DNA of 64,000 nt from G963665005 sp963665005 (GCA_963665005.2 CAXXTQ010000001.1:1798001-1862000), one strand, 5' to 3'; shown: positions 41,928 to 50,856, numbered from the stretch's first letter. The notes: generated by a model not told the origin, from the sequence alone. Translations and numbers: made by a program.

Positions 41928-42362
41928 CTAATATTCCTGAGTATGGACTTTTTTACTCATTCTTATTTTTGTGCCTTTTGAAGGCTCGGATTCTATCGTT
42001 ATCTCGTCCATAAAAGTTTCCATGACAGTAAAACCCATGCCCGAGCGGGACTCATCGTTTGCCGTGCTGAAAAAAGGCTGTCTCGCCTGCTTAATATCAT
42101 TTATACCGACGCCGAAATCTTCTATAGTAACGGTAATTGTGTTTTTCGAAAGCTCGGCAATTATTCGGATATCGCCTATAGTATGCGGATAGGCGTGCAC
42201 GATAGAATTTGTCACCGCCTCGGATACAGAAGTTTTAATATCGGCTATTTCTTCAAGTGTCGGGTTTAGCTGCGTTGCAAATGCGCCGACCACGCTTCGC
42301 GCAAAGCTCTCGTTTTCAGATAAGCTTAGCAGCCTTAGTTCCATAATATTTTTGTTTTTCAT
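41928..42362 (-). CDS. spoIIAB: Anti-sigma-F factor and serine kinase
   Basis: Binds and inhibits SigF, and phosphorylates SpoIIAA. GHKL ATPase motifs: EAVTNSIVHAYP (N box) near residue 47, DFGVGI near 82 and GMGFTVMETFMDE near 106. 144 aa is normal. GGGGGC lies upstream of the ATG. Confidence 0.97.
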   Translation of the reverse strand: MKNKNIMELRLLSLSENESFARSVVGAFATQLNPTLEEIADIKTSVSEAVTNSIVHAYPHTIGDIRIIAELSKNTITVTIEDFGVGINDIKQARQPFFSTANDESRSGMGFTVMETFMDEITIESEPSKGTKIRMSKKVHTQEY

Positions 42363-42374
42363 ATAAAGCCCCCG

Positions 42375-42683
42375 TTATTTTAATTTCTTGATAATCTTGT
42401 AAATACCGCTGACATCAAAGACCTTCTCTATCTGCCTGTTGGCGTTTTTTATATACATGCGGCTTCCCGTTTTCTTAAGCCTTTTATAGCGCCCTAAAAT
42501 AACCCCAAGCCCCGAGCTGTCCATAAAACTCAAGTTTTTTAAATCAAGTATTAAATTAGATTTCTTGTATCTTCTGATAATTTCATCAAGATCATTTTTT
42601 ACCTGATCGGCTGAATGATGATCGAGTTCTCCGAAGAGGTAAGCGATTGTGCGGTCACTTGAATGCGTAACTTTAATGTGCAT
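42375..42683 (-). CDS. spoIIAA: Anti-sigma-F factor antagonist
   Basis: STAS-domain protein that frees SigF when unphosphorylated (dephosphorylated by SpoIIE, not in this window). The phosphorylated serine lies in LSFMDSSGLGVILGRY near residue 57-58. 102 aa, slightly shorter than Bacillus. First gene of the operon, with AAAGGA ahead of the ATG and a SigH-type promoter upstream. Confidence 0.96.
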   Translation of the reverse strand: MHIKVTHSSDRTIAYLFGELDHHSADQVKNDLDEIIRRYKKSNLILDLKNLSFMDSSGLGVILGRYKRLKKTGSRMYIKNANRQIEKVFDVSGIYKIIKKLK

Positions 42684-42714
42684 AGTTTTATCCTTTCAAG
42701 GTTATACATTTACC

Positions 42715-42743
42715 GTATTCTTTTAATGTGTATACTTTCCTTT
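42715..42743 (-). promoter_or_regulatory. SigH-type promoter of the spoIIA operon
   Basis: Read on the minus strand: AAAGGAAAG (42743-42735), an 11-base spacer and AAAGAATAC (42723-42715). This matches the SigH form RnAGGAwww-(11-12)-RnnGAATww with one or two mismatches. Bacillus spoIIA is SigH-dependent. Confidence 0.7.
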
Positions 42744-42792
42744 AAGATGTTTTAGCGTAAAAGCACTTGTTTTTGTGCTAAATTTTGCTATT

Positions 42793-42799
42793 TGTCGAA
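42793..42799 (+). promoter_or_regulatory. Spo0A box upstream of spoIIA
   Basis: Perfect TGTCGAA heptamer within TTTGTCGAAA, about 50 bases upstream of the SigH -35 element and roughly -85 from the predicted start. Bacillus spoIIA is activated by Spo0A from upstream sites at comparable distance. It lies between divergent spoIIAA and the PBP gene and might serve either. Confidence 0.55.
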
Positions 42800-42869
42800 A
42801 TAACATATTTTGTACGAATTCGGACAGCCTAAAATTATCTGAAGGAATTACAAAAAGGGTAAAAGCGGT

Positions 42870-45242
42870 ATGGGGAAACACAGGCCGAATACTAAAAGGC
42901 CGAAGCGTATAAGAAGAATTACAGCTAGAATAATCAAATTTACAGTGCTTAGTATGGTTGTGGCGGGTTTTGGCTGCGCAATTTTCTTTGCGTCTTATCT
43001 GATGGGGCTCGAGGAATGGAAAGAATTTGATCCAAAAAAAATCGGTGAGATGCAGCAGACTCTGCTTATCTATGATAAAAACGGGCTGGAAACAGCGGCG
43101 CTGCACAACCAGGAAAACCGCATCTACGTTTCTATAAACGATATACCCGAGCATGTAAAAAATGCATTTATAGCCGTTGAAGACGTAAGGTTTTATGAGC
43201 ATGGCGGAGTAGATATAATAAGAATTATAGGAGCTTTTGTTGAAGGAATAAGCAAGGGCAGTTCAATACGGGGGACAAGTTCCATATCACAGCAGCTCGT
43301 AAAGAATACGAGCCTTACGGGCGTCAGGACTATATCAAGAAAACTTCAGGAAGCTGTTATGGCAGTCAAGCTGGAAGGCGAGTACGGCAAAGATAAAATA
43401 CTTGAAATGTATTTGAATTATATTTACTTTGGAAACGGTGCTTACGGAATTGAGGCGGCAGCAAAGGTGTATTTCGGAACAACGGCAGCGTCGCTTTCTG
43501 TCGCGCAGGCGGCTCAGCTTGCCGGAATTATAAGGTCTCCCACAAACTACGCTCCGCACATAAACATGCAAAAATCAATAGACAGAAGAAATCTCGTTCT
43601 ATCTTTGATGGAAAAAGAAAATTTTATAACAAAGGCGCAGGAACGAAAAGCAAAAGCTGAGCCTGTAGTGCTAAGCGAAGAAGACGAAATTCATTACGGA
43701 TTTTTTATAGATCTGGCGCTTTGCGAAGCACAAGATATACTATCATTAGACAGCGAAGAGCTATTATCAAGCGGCTGCAAAATTTATACTACACTTGACC
43801 AAAGCATACAGGATTATGCCCAGGAGATTTTCGGCGACAGCGAAAACTTTCCTGCAAACGCCGCCGACGGCGAGCTTTGCCAGGCGGCCGTATGTATTCT
43901 CGACAGCGCTACAGGCGAGATAAGAGCGGTTATAGGAGGCAGGGATTATGAGACAAGGCGCGGCTTAAACCGCGCGCTCGATATTAAGCGGCAGCCGGGG
44001 TCTGCTTTAAAACCGGTAATTGTTTATGCGCCGGCAATGGAAAAGCTCGGGCTTGGCCCGACAACTCTCGTGCTTGACGAAAGAGAGAATTTTGACGGGT
44101 ATATACCAAAAAATTACTCAAACCAGTACTCGGGCTGGGTAACTCTCCGGCGCGCGATTTCCAGCTCGCTGAATCTTCCTGCAGTAAGAGTGCTGGAAAA
44201 AATCGGCGTGGAGAGTGGTAAACTGTATGCGTCAAATGTAGGTATACCATTTGACGAAAAAGACAACGGGTTAACTCTCGCTCTCGGGGGATTCACCACA
44301 GGAGTTTCTCCGCTTATGCTTGCTAATTCTTTTACTCCTTTTGCAAACGGGGGGTATTATTCGTGCCCTTCCTGCATTACAAAAATAGAAGACAAAACGG
44401 GCAATATCATATACGAAAGGCCGGATACAAAGGTCAATGTTTTATCCAAGGAAACAGCGTTTTTAATGACTTCCATGCTTCAAAGCGCGGCGTCGGAGGG
44501 GACGGCAAGAAGAGTAAGCCCTCAGGGAGTAAGTATAGCCGCAAAGACAGGCACTTCGAGTGCGGATAACATAAGCGGCAATAAAGACGCATGGACGGTC
44601 GCGTATAACGCAGACTATACTGTTTGCTGCTGGATGGGGTTTGATAACACGGACGAGCAGCACTGCCTTGCATCAAATATAACGGGCGGAACTTATCCCG
44701 CCGAACTTATAAAAAAGATATTTGAGAACATTTATAACGGGAAAAAAGCGCCGGAATTTGATAAACCGGATAGCATTGTGCAGGCAAAAATAGATATGCA
44801 GTCTATAAAAAACGATAACCAACCGCTTTTGGCAAGCACATTTACGCCGGAAGCACATACTGCTTTAGAATATTTTACACAGGACAGCGTACCTACGGAA
44901 TACACTTCGTATTGGGCCGTTCCTATACCTCCGGACGATTTGTCGGTATCTCACGGCGACGGCGGGTGCCCTCTGCTAAGCTTTACGCCCAAACAGGAAT
45001 TCGCGCTTTACAGAATCATGAGAACTGATGAGAACGATAAAAAGCCTCAGCTTATAGGGGAGTATTCGGGTGCGGCAGCAAGAATTACCGTAAATGATTT
45101 TAATGTGGAATACGGAAGCACTTATAAATATTATATAGTACCCGTTCACCCCGAGATAAAAATAAAAGGAGAGCCGCTTTCGGGGCCGCCCTCCACATCG
45201 GTTAAAATAACTTTGTTAACTGAAGAAAAATATATGCCATGA
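42870..45242 (+). CDS. Class A penicillin-binding protein (glycosyltransferase/transpeptidase)
   Basis: Bifunctional peptidoglycan synthase. Basic cytosolic tail, one membrane segment (about 27-47), then a GT51 domain with the catalytic Glu in EDVRFYEHGGVD near 113 and TSSISQQLVKN. The transpeptidase has SxxK as SALK near 378, SxN in SSSLN near 432 and KTG near 559. A C-terminal ~120-residue Fn3-like extension follows. 790 aa. It lies divergent from spoIIAA and convergent with the other class A enzyme. Sporulation-specific use is possible from context but unproven. Confidence 0.93.
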   Translation: MGKHRPNTKRPKRIRRITARIIKFTVLSMVVAGFGCAIFFASYLMGLEEWKEFDPKKIGEMQQTLLIYDKNGLETAALHNQENRIYVSINDIPEHVKNAFIAVEDVRFYEHGGVDIIRIIGAFVEGISKGSSIRGTSSISQQLVKNTSLTGVRTISRKLQEAVMAVKLEGEYGKDKILEMYLNYIYFGNGAYGIEAAAKVYFGTTAASLSVAQAAQLAGIIRSPTNYAPHINMQKSIDRRNLVLSLMEKENFITKAQERKAKAEPVVLSEEDEIHYGFFIDLALCEAQDILSLDSEELLSSGCKIYTTLDQSIQDYAQEIFGDSENFPANAADGELCQAAVCILDSATGEIRAVIGGRDYETRRGLNRALDIKRQPGSALKPVIVYAPAMEKLGLGPTTLVLDERENFDGYIPKNYSNQYSGWVTLRRAISSSLNLPAVRVLEKIGVESGKLYASNVGIPFDEKDNGLTLALGGFTTGVSPLMLANSFTPFANGGYYSCPSCITKIEDKTGNIIYERPDTKVNVLSKETAFLMTSMLQSAASEGTARRVSPQGVSIAAKTGTSSADNISGNKDAWTVAYNADYTVCCWMGFDNTDEQHCLASNITGGTYPAELIKKIFENIYNGKKAPEFDKPDSIVQAKIDMQSIKNDNQPLLASTFTPEAHTALEYFTQDSVPTEYTSYWAVPIPPDDLSVSHGDGGCPLLSFTPKQEFALYRIMRTDENDKKPQLIGEYSGAAARITVNDFNVEYGSTYKYYIVPVHPEIKIKGEPLSGPPSTSVKITLLTEEKYMP

Positions 45243-45246
45243 CCGC

Positions 45247-48200
45247 CTATGTCGTAGGTGTCGGAACGGGCGGAGTAGGTGTCGGTGTAGGCGCCGGCGG
45301 GGTAGGAGTTGGTGTAGGCGCCGGCGGGGTATAAAGCGCTACCAGCGTATCTGTCATGCTTTTTAACTCCGCTGTCTTTTGTTCGATTGCTCCCGAAGTC
45401 GAAAGCTCATCGGCTATCAGAGTCTCAAGCTCGGATATTTTTGCATTAAGCTGCTGTTTATCTGCATACGGTATGGTAAGCGTCGAATCTGCCAGAACGA
45501 TTTTAGACGCCGCTATCTGTGAGTTAGCTGCTTCAATTGCCGCAAGTTTAGCAGACTGTTCGGTAAACCATATTTCAGAATGAAGGTCGCAGTAATAATC
45601 AAAATATTCGGGCATTGAAGGAATAAGGTCTGTTACATCGTATCCCTGCAATGCGTGATACATGCCCGGCAGGTATTCGGCACGCTGCGCCTCCGTAAGC
45701 TTCCAATAAACTGAATCATTATCAATAAACAACAGAGTCTGAGGCAGAAGGTTTCCGTCGGTATCAGGGCAGTACTGCGTAGCTATTTTACCGCTCTGCT
45801 GGCAGATTATATGAGTTTGGTGAACATCGCATGATTCAGTCGGCTCGGTGCCAATAAGAAACCATGCATTCATAGGTGTATAACCGCCCGGGTCATCATT
45901 ACATGCAGAAGTCGCAAGCATTCCCGAGACGGTACATACTCGTTTTTTGACAAGCCCGAGGCCTTCGGGGTCTGCGTCGATAATAGGTTTATCAGGCATG
46001 CCTTCTAAAACTTTAGACATAAAATACTGCCAAAGCGGTGCTGAATATTCAGAAGCGTACACACCTTCTTCGAGAGGTTTGTATTTGTCGTGGCCTATCC
46101 AGACTGTCGCAGTATAGTAAGGAGAGATTCCTGCAAAGAAAACGCCGGTAGCATCCTGATTGGTACCCGTTTTTCCGCCTATTGTCATACCTTCTATCTG
46201 TGCTTCATCTCCTGTGCCCTCGTCTACGGCTTCAACCAGCATATCGGTAACGAGCCAGGCGGTAGATTCTTTAAATACCTGGCGCTGTTCTCTTATATCG
46301 TCTGCGCTTAAGATAACATTGCCGTCTTTATCTTCTACATACCTAAACGAAAGAGGCTCAAGATATATTCCGCTGTTTGCGATTGTGGCGTAAGCTCCCG
46401 CCATCTCTATAGGCGTTATGCCCGATGTTCCAAGCGCAAGCCCCGCACCTGTTTCTTGGATATGGGCGGGGTTAACACCCATGTTAAGCAAGTAGTTTTT
46501 AGAATCCTGCAGGCCGACAAGCTCAAGCAATGTGTAAGCAGTCGCGCTGTTAAGTGAATTAACAAGAGCGGTGCGCAAAGATACGGGGCCGTATTTAGAG
46601 CGCCCTCCAAGAGGATATCCTCTTTCCGAATCCCATCCATCTATAGGCACCGGCAGGTTTGGTACAATTGTGCCGTCTGAATAGCCTTTGTCTATCGCGG
46701 GCGCATAAACTGCGATGGGTTTAATGGAAGACCCGACGGGCATTGTTGTCTGATATGCCCTGTTTAGCGTTTTTTTAGCCTCTGGAGTTGTTCTTCCGCC
46801 GACTACCGCTTTTAGTTCGCCAGTACTTTGTTCGACGATTACGGCAGCCGCCTGAGGCTGTATTATCTCGGTTACGTTGTTGTTGCTTTCGTATCTTATT
46901 ACCGAATTGTGTTCATCTTCGAGAGCAGGGTATTTATCCCACTCTTCAAGGCTTTGCTGAACTTTGTTTTGTATATCGCGGTCTACTGTAGTATAAATAT
47001 GATAACCGTTTGTGCGTATTTCTTTGTCTAGAAGCGCGCGATTTTGGTCGGTATCCTGCATATTTCTTTGTTTGAGCAAATGAGTTATTACATCGTGGAT
47101 TGCATATTCTACAAAATATGGCATATCGTACATTTCAAGAACTTTTGATTCTTCTATAATGTGCACAGTGTCTTTTAGTGCGACTTCATATTCCTGTTTT
47201 GTGATAAACCCTGCTTTATACATTTTTAACAAAACTTCATCTGTACGCTCGTTTACAGGCTCGGGGTCTTCTGCGTCATAATAAGCTCTTCTTGGATTAT
47301 AGAGGTAAGGATACTGAGTAATTCCTGCAAGCATAGCGCTTTCTCTTAGCGTCAAATCATCAAGATCTTTGCCAAAGTAATCCATAGCGGCAGCTTTTAC
47401 GCCATAATTTGAACCGCCGAGATGTATAGTGTTCATGTATGCCTCGAGTATTTGTAATTTTGAATACTCCTGCTCAAGCTGCATAGCCAAATAGGCTTCT
47501 TGTATTTTTCTCTTATAAGTTACCTCAAAGGTAAGCAGCCGGTTTTTAATAAGCTGCTGCGTTATCGTGCTTCCGCCTTCGCTCGAGCTGTTAACAAGCT
47601 TATTTATTACAACACCTATAAGGCGTTTTACATCAACGCCTGTGTGATGTTCGAATCTTACATCTTCGATAGCTATTATTGCTTTTTGCAGTCTTTCTGG
47701 AATTTCTTCAATTGTAGCCCAGTCACGGTTTTCTACGCCTGTATACGTCGTAATCAATTCATCGTTGCCGTCGTAAATATAAGAGCTTTCATGCTGGTCT
47801 TCGATTTTTCCGGTATCAAGCATAGGCGTGGTTTCCATGTATGCTTTGGCAACGCCTACCAAAGTGCCTATTCCCGCCGCGCCCATCATGAATATGACTA
47901 TAAGCAAAAGCTTAAAAGAAGTTAGCGCTATTCCTATAACAAAGCTCGAATTGCGCTGTTTTGGCTTAAACATATTAATGTGTTCTTTGCCTTCGCCCGA
48001 TAGATGCTCTTTGCTTATATGCGGCAATATACGTGTTTTTTCTTGCTTAGCCGCTTTTTGTTTTGATTTCTTAAGAGAAAAAGGAATTTTTCTTGCGCCG
48101 GCTTTGTCTTCGCCCGATATTGCGCCAAACTCTTTAGTCTGCGCGTTATCAGTTTCTAAAATTTCATACGTTTCATCTGTGATTTTTTCGGTTTTCTTTC

Positions 48201-48372
48201 TTTTAAAAAGCCCGGACAAAAATGCTGCCGCAGATTTTATTCCGCCCAAAGCGGATAAATAAAGCTTATGAAAAAAAGAACGTATGGCAGCGCACACCTT
48301 TTTTATAGATTTCCAAAATGTATTCAGTATAGTAACAATTTTATTATTTTTTGATGAATTTCCATCGCTCAT
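45247..48372 (-). CDS. Class A penicillin-binding protein, large, with Pro/Thr repeat tail
   Basis: Second bifunctional wall synthase, 1041 aa. A long charged cytosolic N-terminus (~140 residues), one membrane helix, GT51 with EDVRFEHHTGVD and GSTITQQLIKN, then the transpeptidase with SSIKP (SxxK), SLNSAT (SxN) and GGKTGTN. A ~250-residue C-terminal part with Cys pairs, a Ser/Ala/Glu-rich coiled coil and nine-residue Pro-Thr repeats follows. AAGGATAT precedes the ATG. It ends four bases from the other PBP gene's stop. Confidence 0.93.
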   Translation of the reverse strand: MSDGNSSKNNKIVTILNTFWKSIKKVCAAIRSFFHKLYLSALGGIKSAAAFLSGLFKRKKTEKITDETYEILETDNAQTKEFGAISGEDKAGARKIPFSLKKSKQKAAKQEKTRILPHISKEHLSGEGKEHINMFKPKQRNSSFVIGIALTSFKLLLIVIFMMGAAGIGTLVGVAKAYMETTPMLDTGKIEDQHESSYIYDGNDELITTYTGVENRDWATIEEIPERLQKAIIAIEDVRFEHHTGVDVKRLIGVVINKLVNSSSEGGSTITQQLIKNRLLTFEVTYKRKIQEAYLAMQLEQEYSKLQILEAYMNTIHLGGSNYGVKAAAMDYFGKDLDDLTLRESAMLAGITQYPYLYNPRRAYYDAEDPEPVNERTDEVLLKMYKAGFITKQEYEVALKDTVHIIEESKVLEMYDMPYFVEYAIHDVITHLLKQRNMQDTDQNRALLDKEIRTNGYHIYTTVDRDIQNKVQQSLEEWDKYPALEDEHNSVIRYESNNNVTEIIQPQAAAVIVEQSTGELKAVVGGRTTPEAKKTLNRAYQTTMPVGSSIKPIAVYAPAIDKGYSDGTIVPNLPVPIDGWDSERGYPLGGRSKYGPVSLRTALVNSLNSATAYTLLELVGLQDSKNYLLNMGVNPAHIQETGAGLALGTSGITPIEMAGAYATIANSGIYLEPLSFRYVEDKDGNVILSADDIREQRQVFKESTAWLVTDMLVEAVDEGTGDEAQIEGMTIGGKTGTNQDATGVFFAGISPYYTATVWIGHDKYKPLEEGVYASEYSAPLWQYFMSKVLEGMPDKPIIDADPEGLGLVKKRVCTVSGMLATSACNDDPGGYTPMNAWFLIGTEPTESCDVHQTHIICQQSGKIATQYCPDTDGNLLPQTLLFIDNDSVYWKLTEAQRAEYLPGMYHALQGYDVTDLIPSMPEYFDYYCDLHSEIWFTEQSAKLAAIEAANSQIAASKIVLADSTLTIPYADKQQLNAKISELETLIADELSTSGAIEQKTAELKSMTDTLVALYTPPAPTPTPTPPAPTPTPTPPVPTPTT
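45254..45328. repeat. 27-bp tandem repeat in the PBP gene 3' end
   Basis: Two near-identical 27-bp units (45275-45301 and 45302-45328) and a partial 21-bp unit (45254-45274) encode PPAPTPTPT, PPAPTPTPT and PPVPTPT. Such units can change copy number by slippage. Confidence 0.85.
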
Positions 48373-48519
48373 AAATAATATCCTTAACTTCTTTTTTACG
48401 TATTATAACATATTTTATAATTACAAGTAATTAAAATAGCATTTTTTTTACGAAACGTTAACGCTCTTTTAATGTTATGGCAACAGCGAAGAACGCATAA
48501 GTTAATACGGGGTGGTAGA

Positions 48520-49188
48520 ATGCGGCTTAGAATAAAACTGTCAAAGAAATGGATTGCAATTTTGCTGCTTATTATAGTTGCTGTTTGCTATATCCTTATT
48601 GACAATGCAGTAAGGCCTACTATACTCAGCATGTCCGAAGCAAGACTGCGCGCAATAGCGGTAAAAGCTATGAACGACGCGGTCAGAGAAACCATAGGAA
48701 ACGAGATGAATTACACAGATATTATAAATGTTGTAAAAGACGATTCGGGAAATATTGCGATGATATCGGCTAATGCAGGCAGAATGAACAATCTTGCCGC
48801 GGTTACGGCAAGCACAGCGCAGGATAAAATACTAAACATAGGCGAGCAGGGCATAAACATACCGATTGGTACTATTATAGGAGGGCAGCTTTTAACAGGG
48901 CGCGGGCCTGCTATAAGCGTAAGAATAGAGCCTGTAGGTTCCGTAACGACTGATTTTATGACGGAATTTGAAGACGCGGGTATAAACCAGACAAGGCACA
49001 AAATATTTCTTATATTAAACGCTTCGGTCAGAATCGTTGTCGGCAATTCAGCACAGACGGTAGAAATTTCTTCACAAGTGCTTATCTCCGAAACGATAAT
49101 AATAGGCAGCGTGCCGCAAAGCTTTATGCAGTTTGACAGCACGGATGGGCTTTTAAATCTTCTGCCGTACGAACAAACGCAGCAGTGA
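48520..49188 (+). CDS. yunB: Sporulation protein YunB
   Basis: YunB is a mother-cell sporulation protein of unclear biochemical role. Basic N-terminus, one membrane segment (about 11-29), then the conserved ALRxxAVKAMNDAV-like and NIPIGTIIGGQLLTGRGPAISVRI segments. I chose ATG at 48520, five bases after GGGGTG, giving 222 aa; a longer frame from an upstream ATG lacks a site. It is divergent from the large PBP gene. I found no convincing SigE promoter. Confidence 0.9.
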   Translation: MRLRIKLSKKWIAILLLIIVAVCYILIDNAVRPTILSMSEARLRAIAVKAMNDAVRETIGNEMNYTDIINVVKDDSGNIAMISANAGRMNNLAAVTASTAQDKILNIGEQGINIPIGTIIGGQLLTGRGPAISVRIEPVGSVTTDFMTEFEDAGINQTRHKIFLILNASVRIVVGNSAQTVEISSQVLISETIIIGSVPQSFMQFDSTDGLLNLLPYEQTQQ

Positions 49189-49202
49189 CCGGATTAAAAC
49201 AA

Positions 49203-49231
49203 TTGAACAGCAGTTATAAATATGCTATTAT
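49203..49231 (+). promoter_or_regulatory. yebC promoter
   Basis: TTGAAC (49203-49208), a 17-base spacer and TATTAT (49226-49231), about 30 bases before the yebC start. Confidence 0.65.
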
Positions 49232-49261
49232 TATACATACAAAAAAATCAAGAGGTATAGT

Positions 49262-49987
49262 ATGGCTGGACATTCCAAATGGGCAAACATAAAACACAAA
49301 AAAGAAAGAACGGATTCTAAACGCGGTAAAATTTTCACGAAAATCGGAAGAGAGATTGCCGTTGCCGTAAAAGAGGGCGGCTCAGACCCGGCGAATAACT
49401 CTAAGCTAAGAGACGTTATAGCAAAAGCAAAATCGAACAATCTGCCTAACGATAATATTGAGAGGTCGATAAAAAAGGCGGCAGGAGAGCTTGGAAGCAT
49501 AAACTACGAATCTATCGTATACGAAGGTTACGGAGAAGGCGGAGTAGCGGTTATCGTTGAAGCGCTTACGGATAACAGAAACCGAACGGCAAGCGATGTA
49601 AGGCACAGTTTCGATAAGTTCGGAGGTTCTCTTGGCGCATCGGGCTGCGTTGCATGGATGTTCGAAAAAAAAGGTGTTCTGGCCATTGAAAAAACGGATG
49701 GTATAGACGAAGACGAAGTTATGATGGCGGCGCTTGACGAAGGAGCGCTCGATGTACAGGAGAGCGACGGTGTGCTGGAGATAACGACAGACACTGCAAA
49801 TTTTTCTTGCGTTCACGAAGGTTTGGAGAAAAAGGGATACGAGTTTTTATTTGCTGAAATACAGATGGTGCCCGAAAATACAGTAGAACTGCCCGAAGAT
49901 AAACAGGAAAATGTAAACAAAATGCTCGATATGTTAGAAGACAACGACGATGTACAAAACGTTTACCATAACGCTGTACTGGATTAG
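49262..49987 (+). CDS. yebC: YebC/PmpR-family DNA-binding/translation protein
   Basis: YebC family (TACO1 type), annotated as a transcription regulator and also implicated in relieving ribosome stalls. Canonical start AGHSKWANIKHKKERTDSKRGKIFTKIGREI, then NLPNDNIERSIKKAAG, YEGYGEGGVAVIVE and DVRHSFDKFGGSLG. 241 aa is normal. AGAGG lies upstream. A hairpin with T-run follows the stop. Confidence 0.95.
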   Translation: MAGHSKWANIKHKKERTDSKRGKIFTKIGREIAVAVKEGGSDPANNSKLRDVIAKAKSNNLPNDNIERSIKKAAGELGSINYESIVYEGYGEGGVAVIVEALTDNRNRTASDVRHSFDKFGGSLGASGCVAWMFEKKGVLAIEKTDGIDEDEVMMAALDEGALDVQESDGVLEITTDTANFSCVHEGLEKKGYEFLFAEIQMVPENTVELPEDKQENVNKMLDMLEDNDDVQNVYHNAVLD

Positions 49988-50024
49988 AAAATTAAAAGAG
50001 TATAATTTTTTTATATTAACAAAG

Positions 50025-50060
50025 AATATCCCAATAATACCTAAGAGGGATATTTTTTTG
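50025..50060 (+). terminator. Terminator after yebC overlapping the next gene's start
   Basis: AATATCCC (50025-50032) pairs with GGGATATT (50047-50054) and is followed by T-rich sequence. Its right arm contains the GAGGGA ribosome site, and its T-run contains the TTG start of the next gene. Confidence 0.7.
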
Positions 50061-50627
50061 TTTTATAAAAGGCATAAAAAACTATGCATATTTTTTATTA
50101 TATTGGCTTTGCTGTCCGCAACAGGGGCAGCGGGGTATTTTATTGCGAAAAAAGAACCTCGTATAGTAGAGATAGTAAATACCCCCGAAGCATCGCCGGC
50201 TTTGCCAGCAGGTGCAAATGACGAAAAAATAGAAGATAATGCTACAATAAAATGGGATTATGAGTACAAAAAATGCGAGCATCATATTTATGTGAGCTGC
50301 CAGATAGAAAAAGAGATGGCAGGGCTTACGTTTTCGATGTTTAGTGAAAAATACCCCGATATAAAAATAATAGATTTTAGTACAGATAACCTTGTACTGA
50401 AAAAAACCTTTGACTGTTACTGCCCTGAGCATATGATACTAAAAAAGTATAAAAATGAGCTTGCGGTGTTCAGAACGTCTCTTGGGACGGATAATCAGGA
50501 AATTTACATAAAAATCCCCATAAAGTTCGATAACCTTGATACAGACGAAAAAAAGGTGCTGTCAGCCGGCAAAGTGTTTAATAACAGGCGGGATATGGAA
50601 GATTATATTGAAGATATAGAAACTTAA
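50058..50627 (+). CDS. Membrane-anchored protein with BofC-like C-terminal domain
   Basis: Short basic head, one membrane segment (about 10-30), a Pro/Ala-rich linker and an extracytoplasmic domain. The domain has CEHHIYVSC, GLTFSMFSEKYPDIKIIDFS and a DCYCPEHMILKKYKNELAVF stretch. This resembles the BofC C-terminal domain of Firmicutes, which in Bacillus acts in the SigK checkpoint. The TTG start is seven bases from GAGGGA and gives 189 aa; an in-frame ATG inside yebC is less likely. The start region is buried in a hairpin. Confidence 0.7.
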   Translation: MFYKRHKKLCIFFIILALLSATGAAGYFIAKKEPRIVEIVNTPEASPALPAGANDEKIEDNATIKWDYEYKKCEHHIYVSCQIEKEMAGLTFSMFSEKYPDIKIIDFSTDNLVLKKTFDCYCPEHMILKKYKNELAVFRTSLGTDNQEIYIKIPIKFDNLDTDEKKVLSAGKVFNNRRDMEDYIEDIET

Positions 50628-50641
50628 AATGCACAAAGTAT

Positions 50642-50670
50642 TTGACGAACGGCATATAGTATAGTATCAT
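50642..50670 (+). promoter_or_regulatory. Promoter of the FMN-riboswitch/ribU transcript
   Basis: TTGACG (50642-50647), a 17-base spacer and TATCAT (50665-50670), about 20 bases before the riboswitch. Each hexamer has five of six consensus bases. Confidence 0.75.
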
Positions 50671-50690
50671 ATTGCCAAAATAAATAATAA

Positions 50691-50803
50691 TTATCTTCGG
50701 GGGTAGGGTGAAATTCCCTTACCGGCGGTCACAGTCCGCGAGCTTTTTTGCTGATATGGTGAAATTCCATAACCGACAGTTACAGTCTGGATGAAAGAAG
50801 GAA
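50691..50803 (+). promoter_or_regulatory. FMN riboswitch (RFN element)
   Basis: Conserved RFN blocks appear in order: ATCTTCGGGG, AGGGTGAAATTCCC, ACCGGCGGT, AGTCCGCGAGC, TATGGTGAAATTCC, ACCGACAGT, AGTCTGGATGA and GAAAGAAG closing on the first block. It lies in the leader of ribU and is followed by a terminator, consistent with FMN-induced premature termination. Confidence 0.96.
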
Positions 50804-50829
50804 TGCATAAATATTATATATGCAATTTT

Positions 50830-50856
50830 CTCTGAAGTGTTCTTCGGAGTTTTTTA
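50830..50856 (+). terminator. Riboswitch-controlled terminator before ribU
   Basis: CTCTGAAG (50830-50837) pairs with CTTCGGAG (50842-50849, one G-U) with a four-base loop and six T. It is the expression platform of the FMN riboswitch. Confidence 0.85.

Noticed and set aside
42750..42785. AGCAC/GTGCT hairpin upstream of the first PBP gene
   Set aside because: Five-base stem without a T-run; too weak to call a terminator or regulatory site.
45356..48262. Several plus-strand frames over the large PBP gene
   Set aside because: Antisense to a complete class A PBP with all catalytic motifs; none has a domain or ribosome site.
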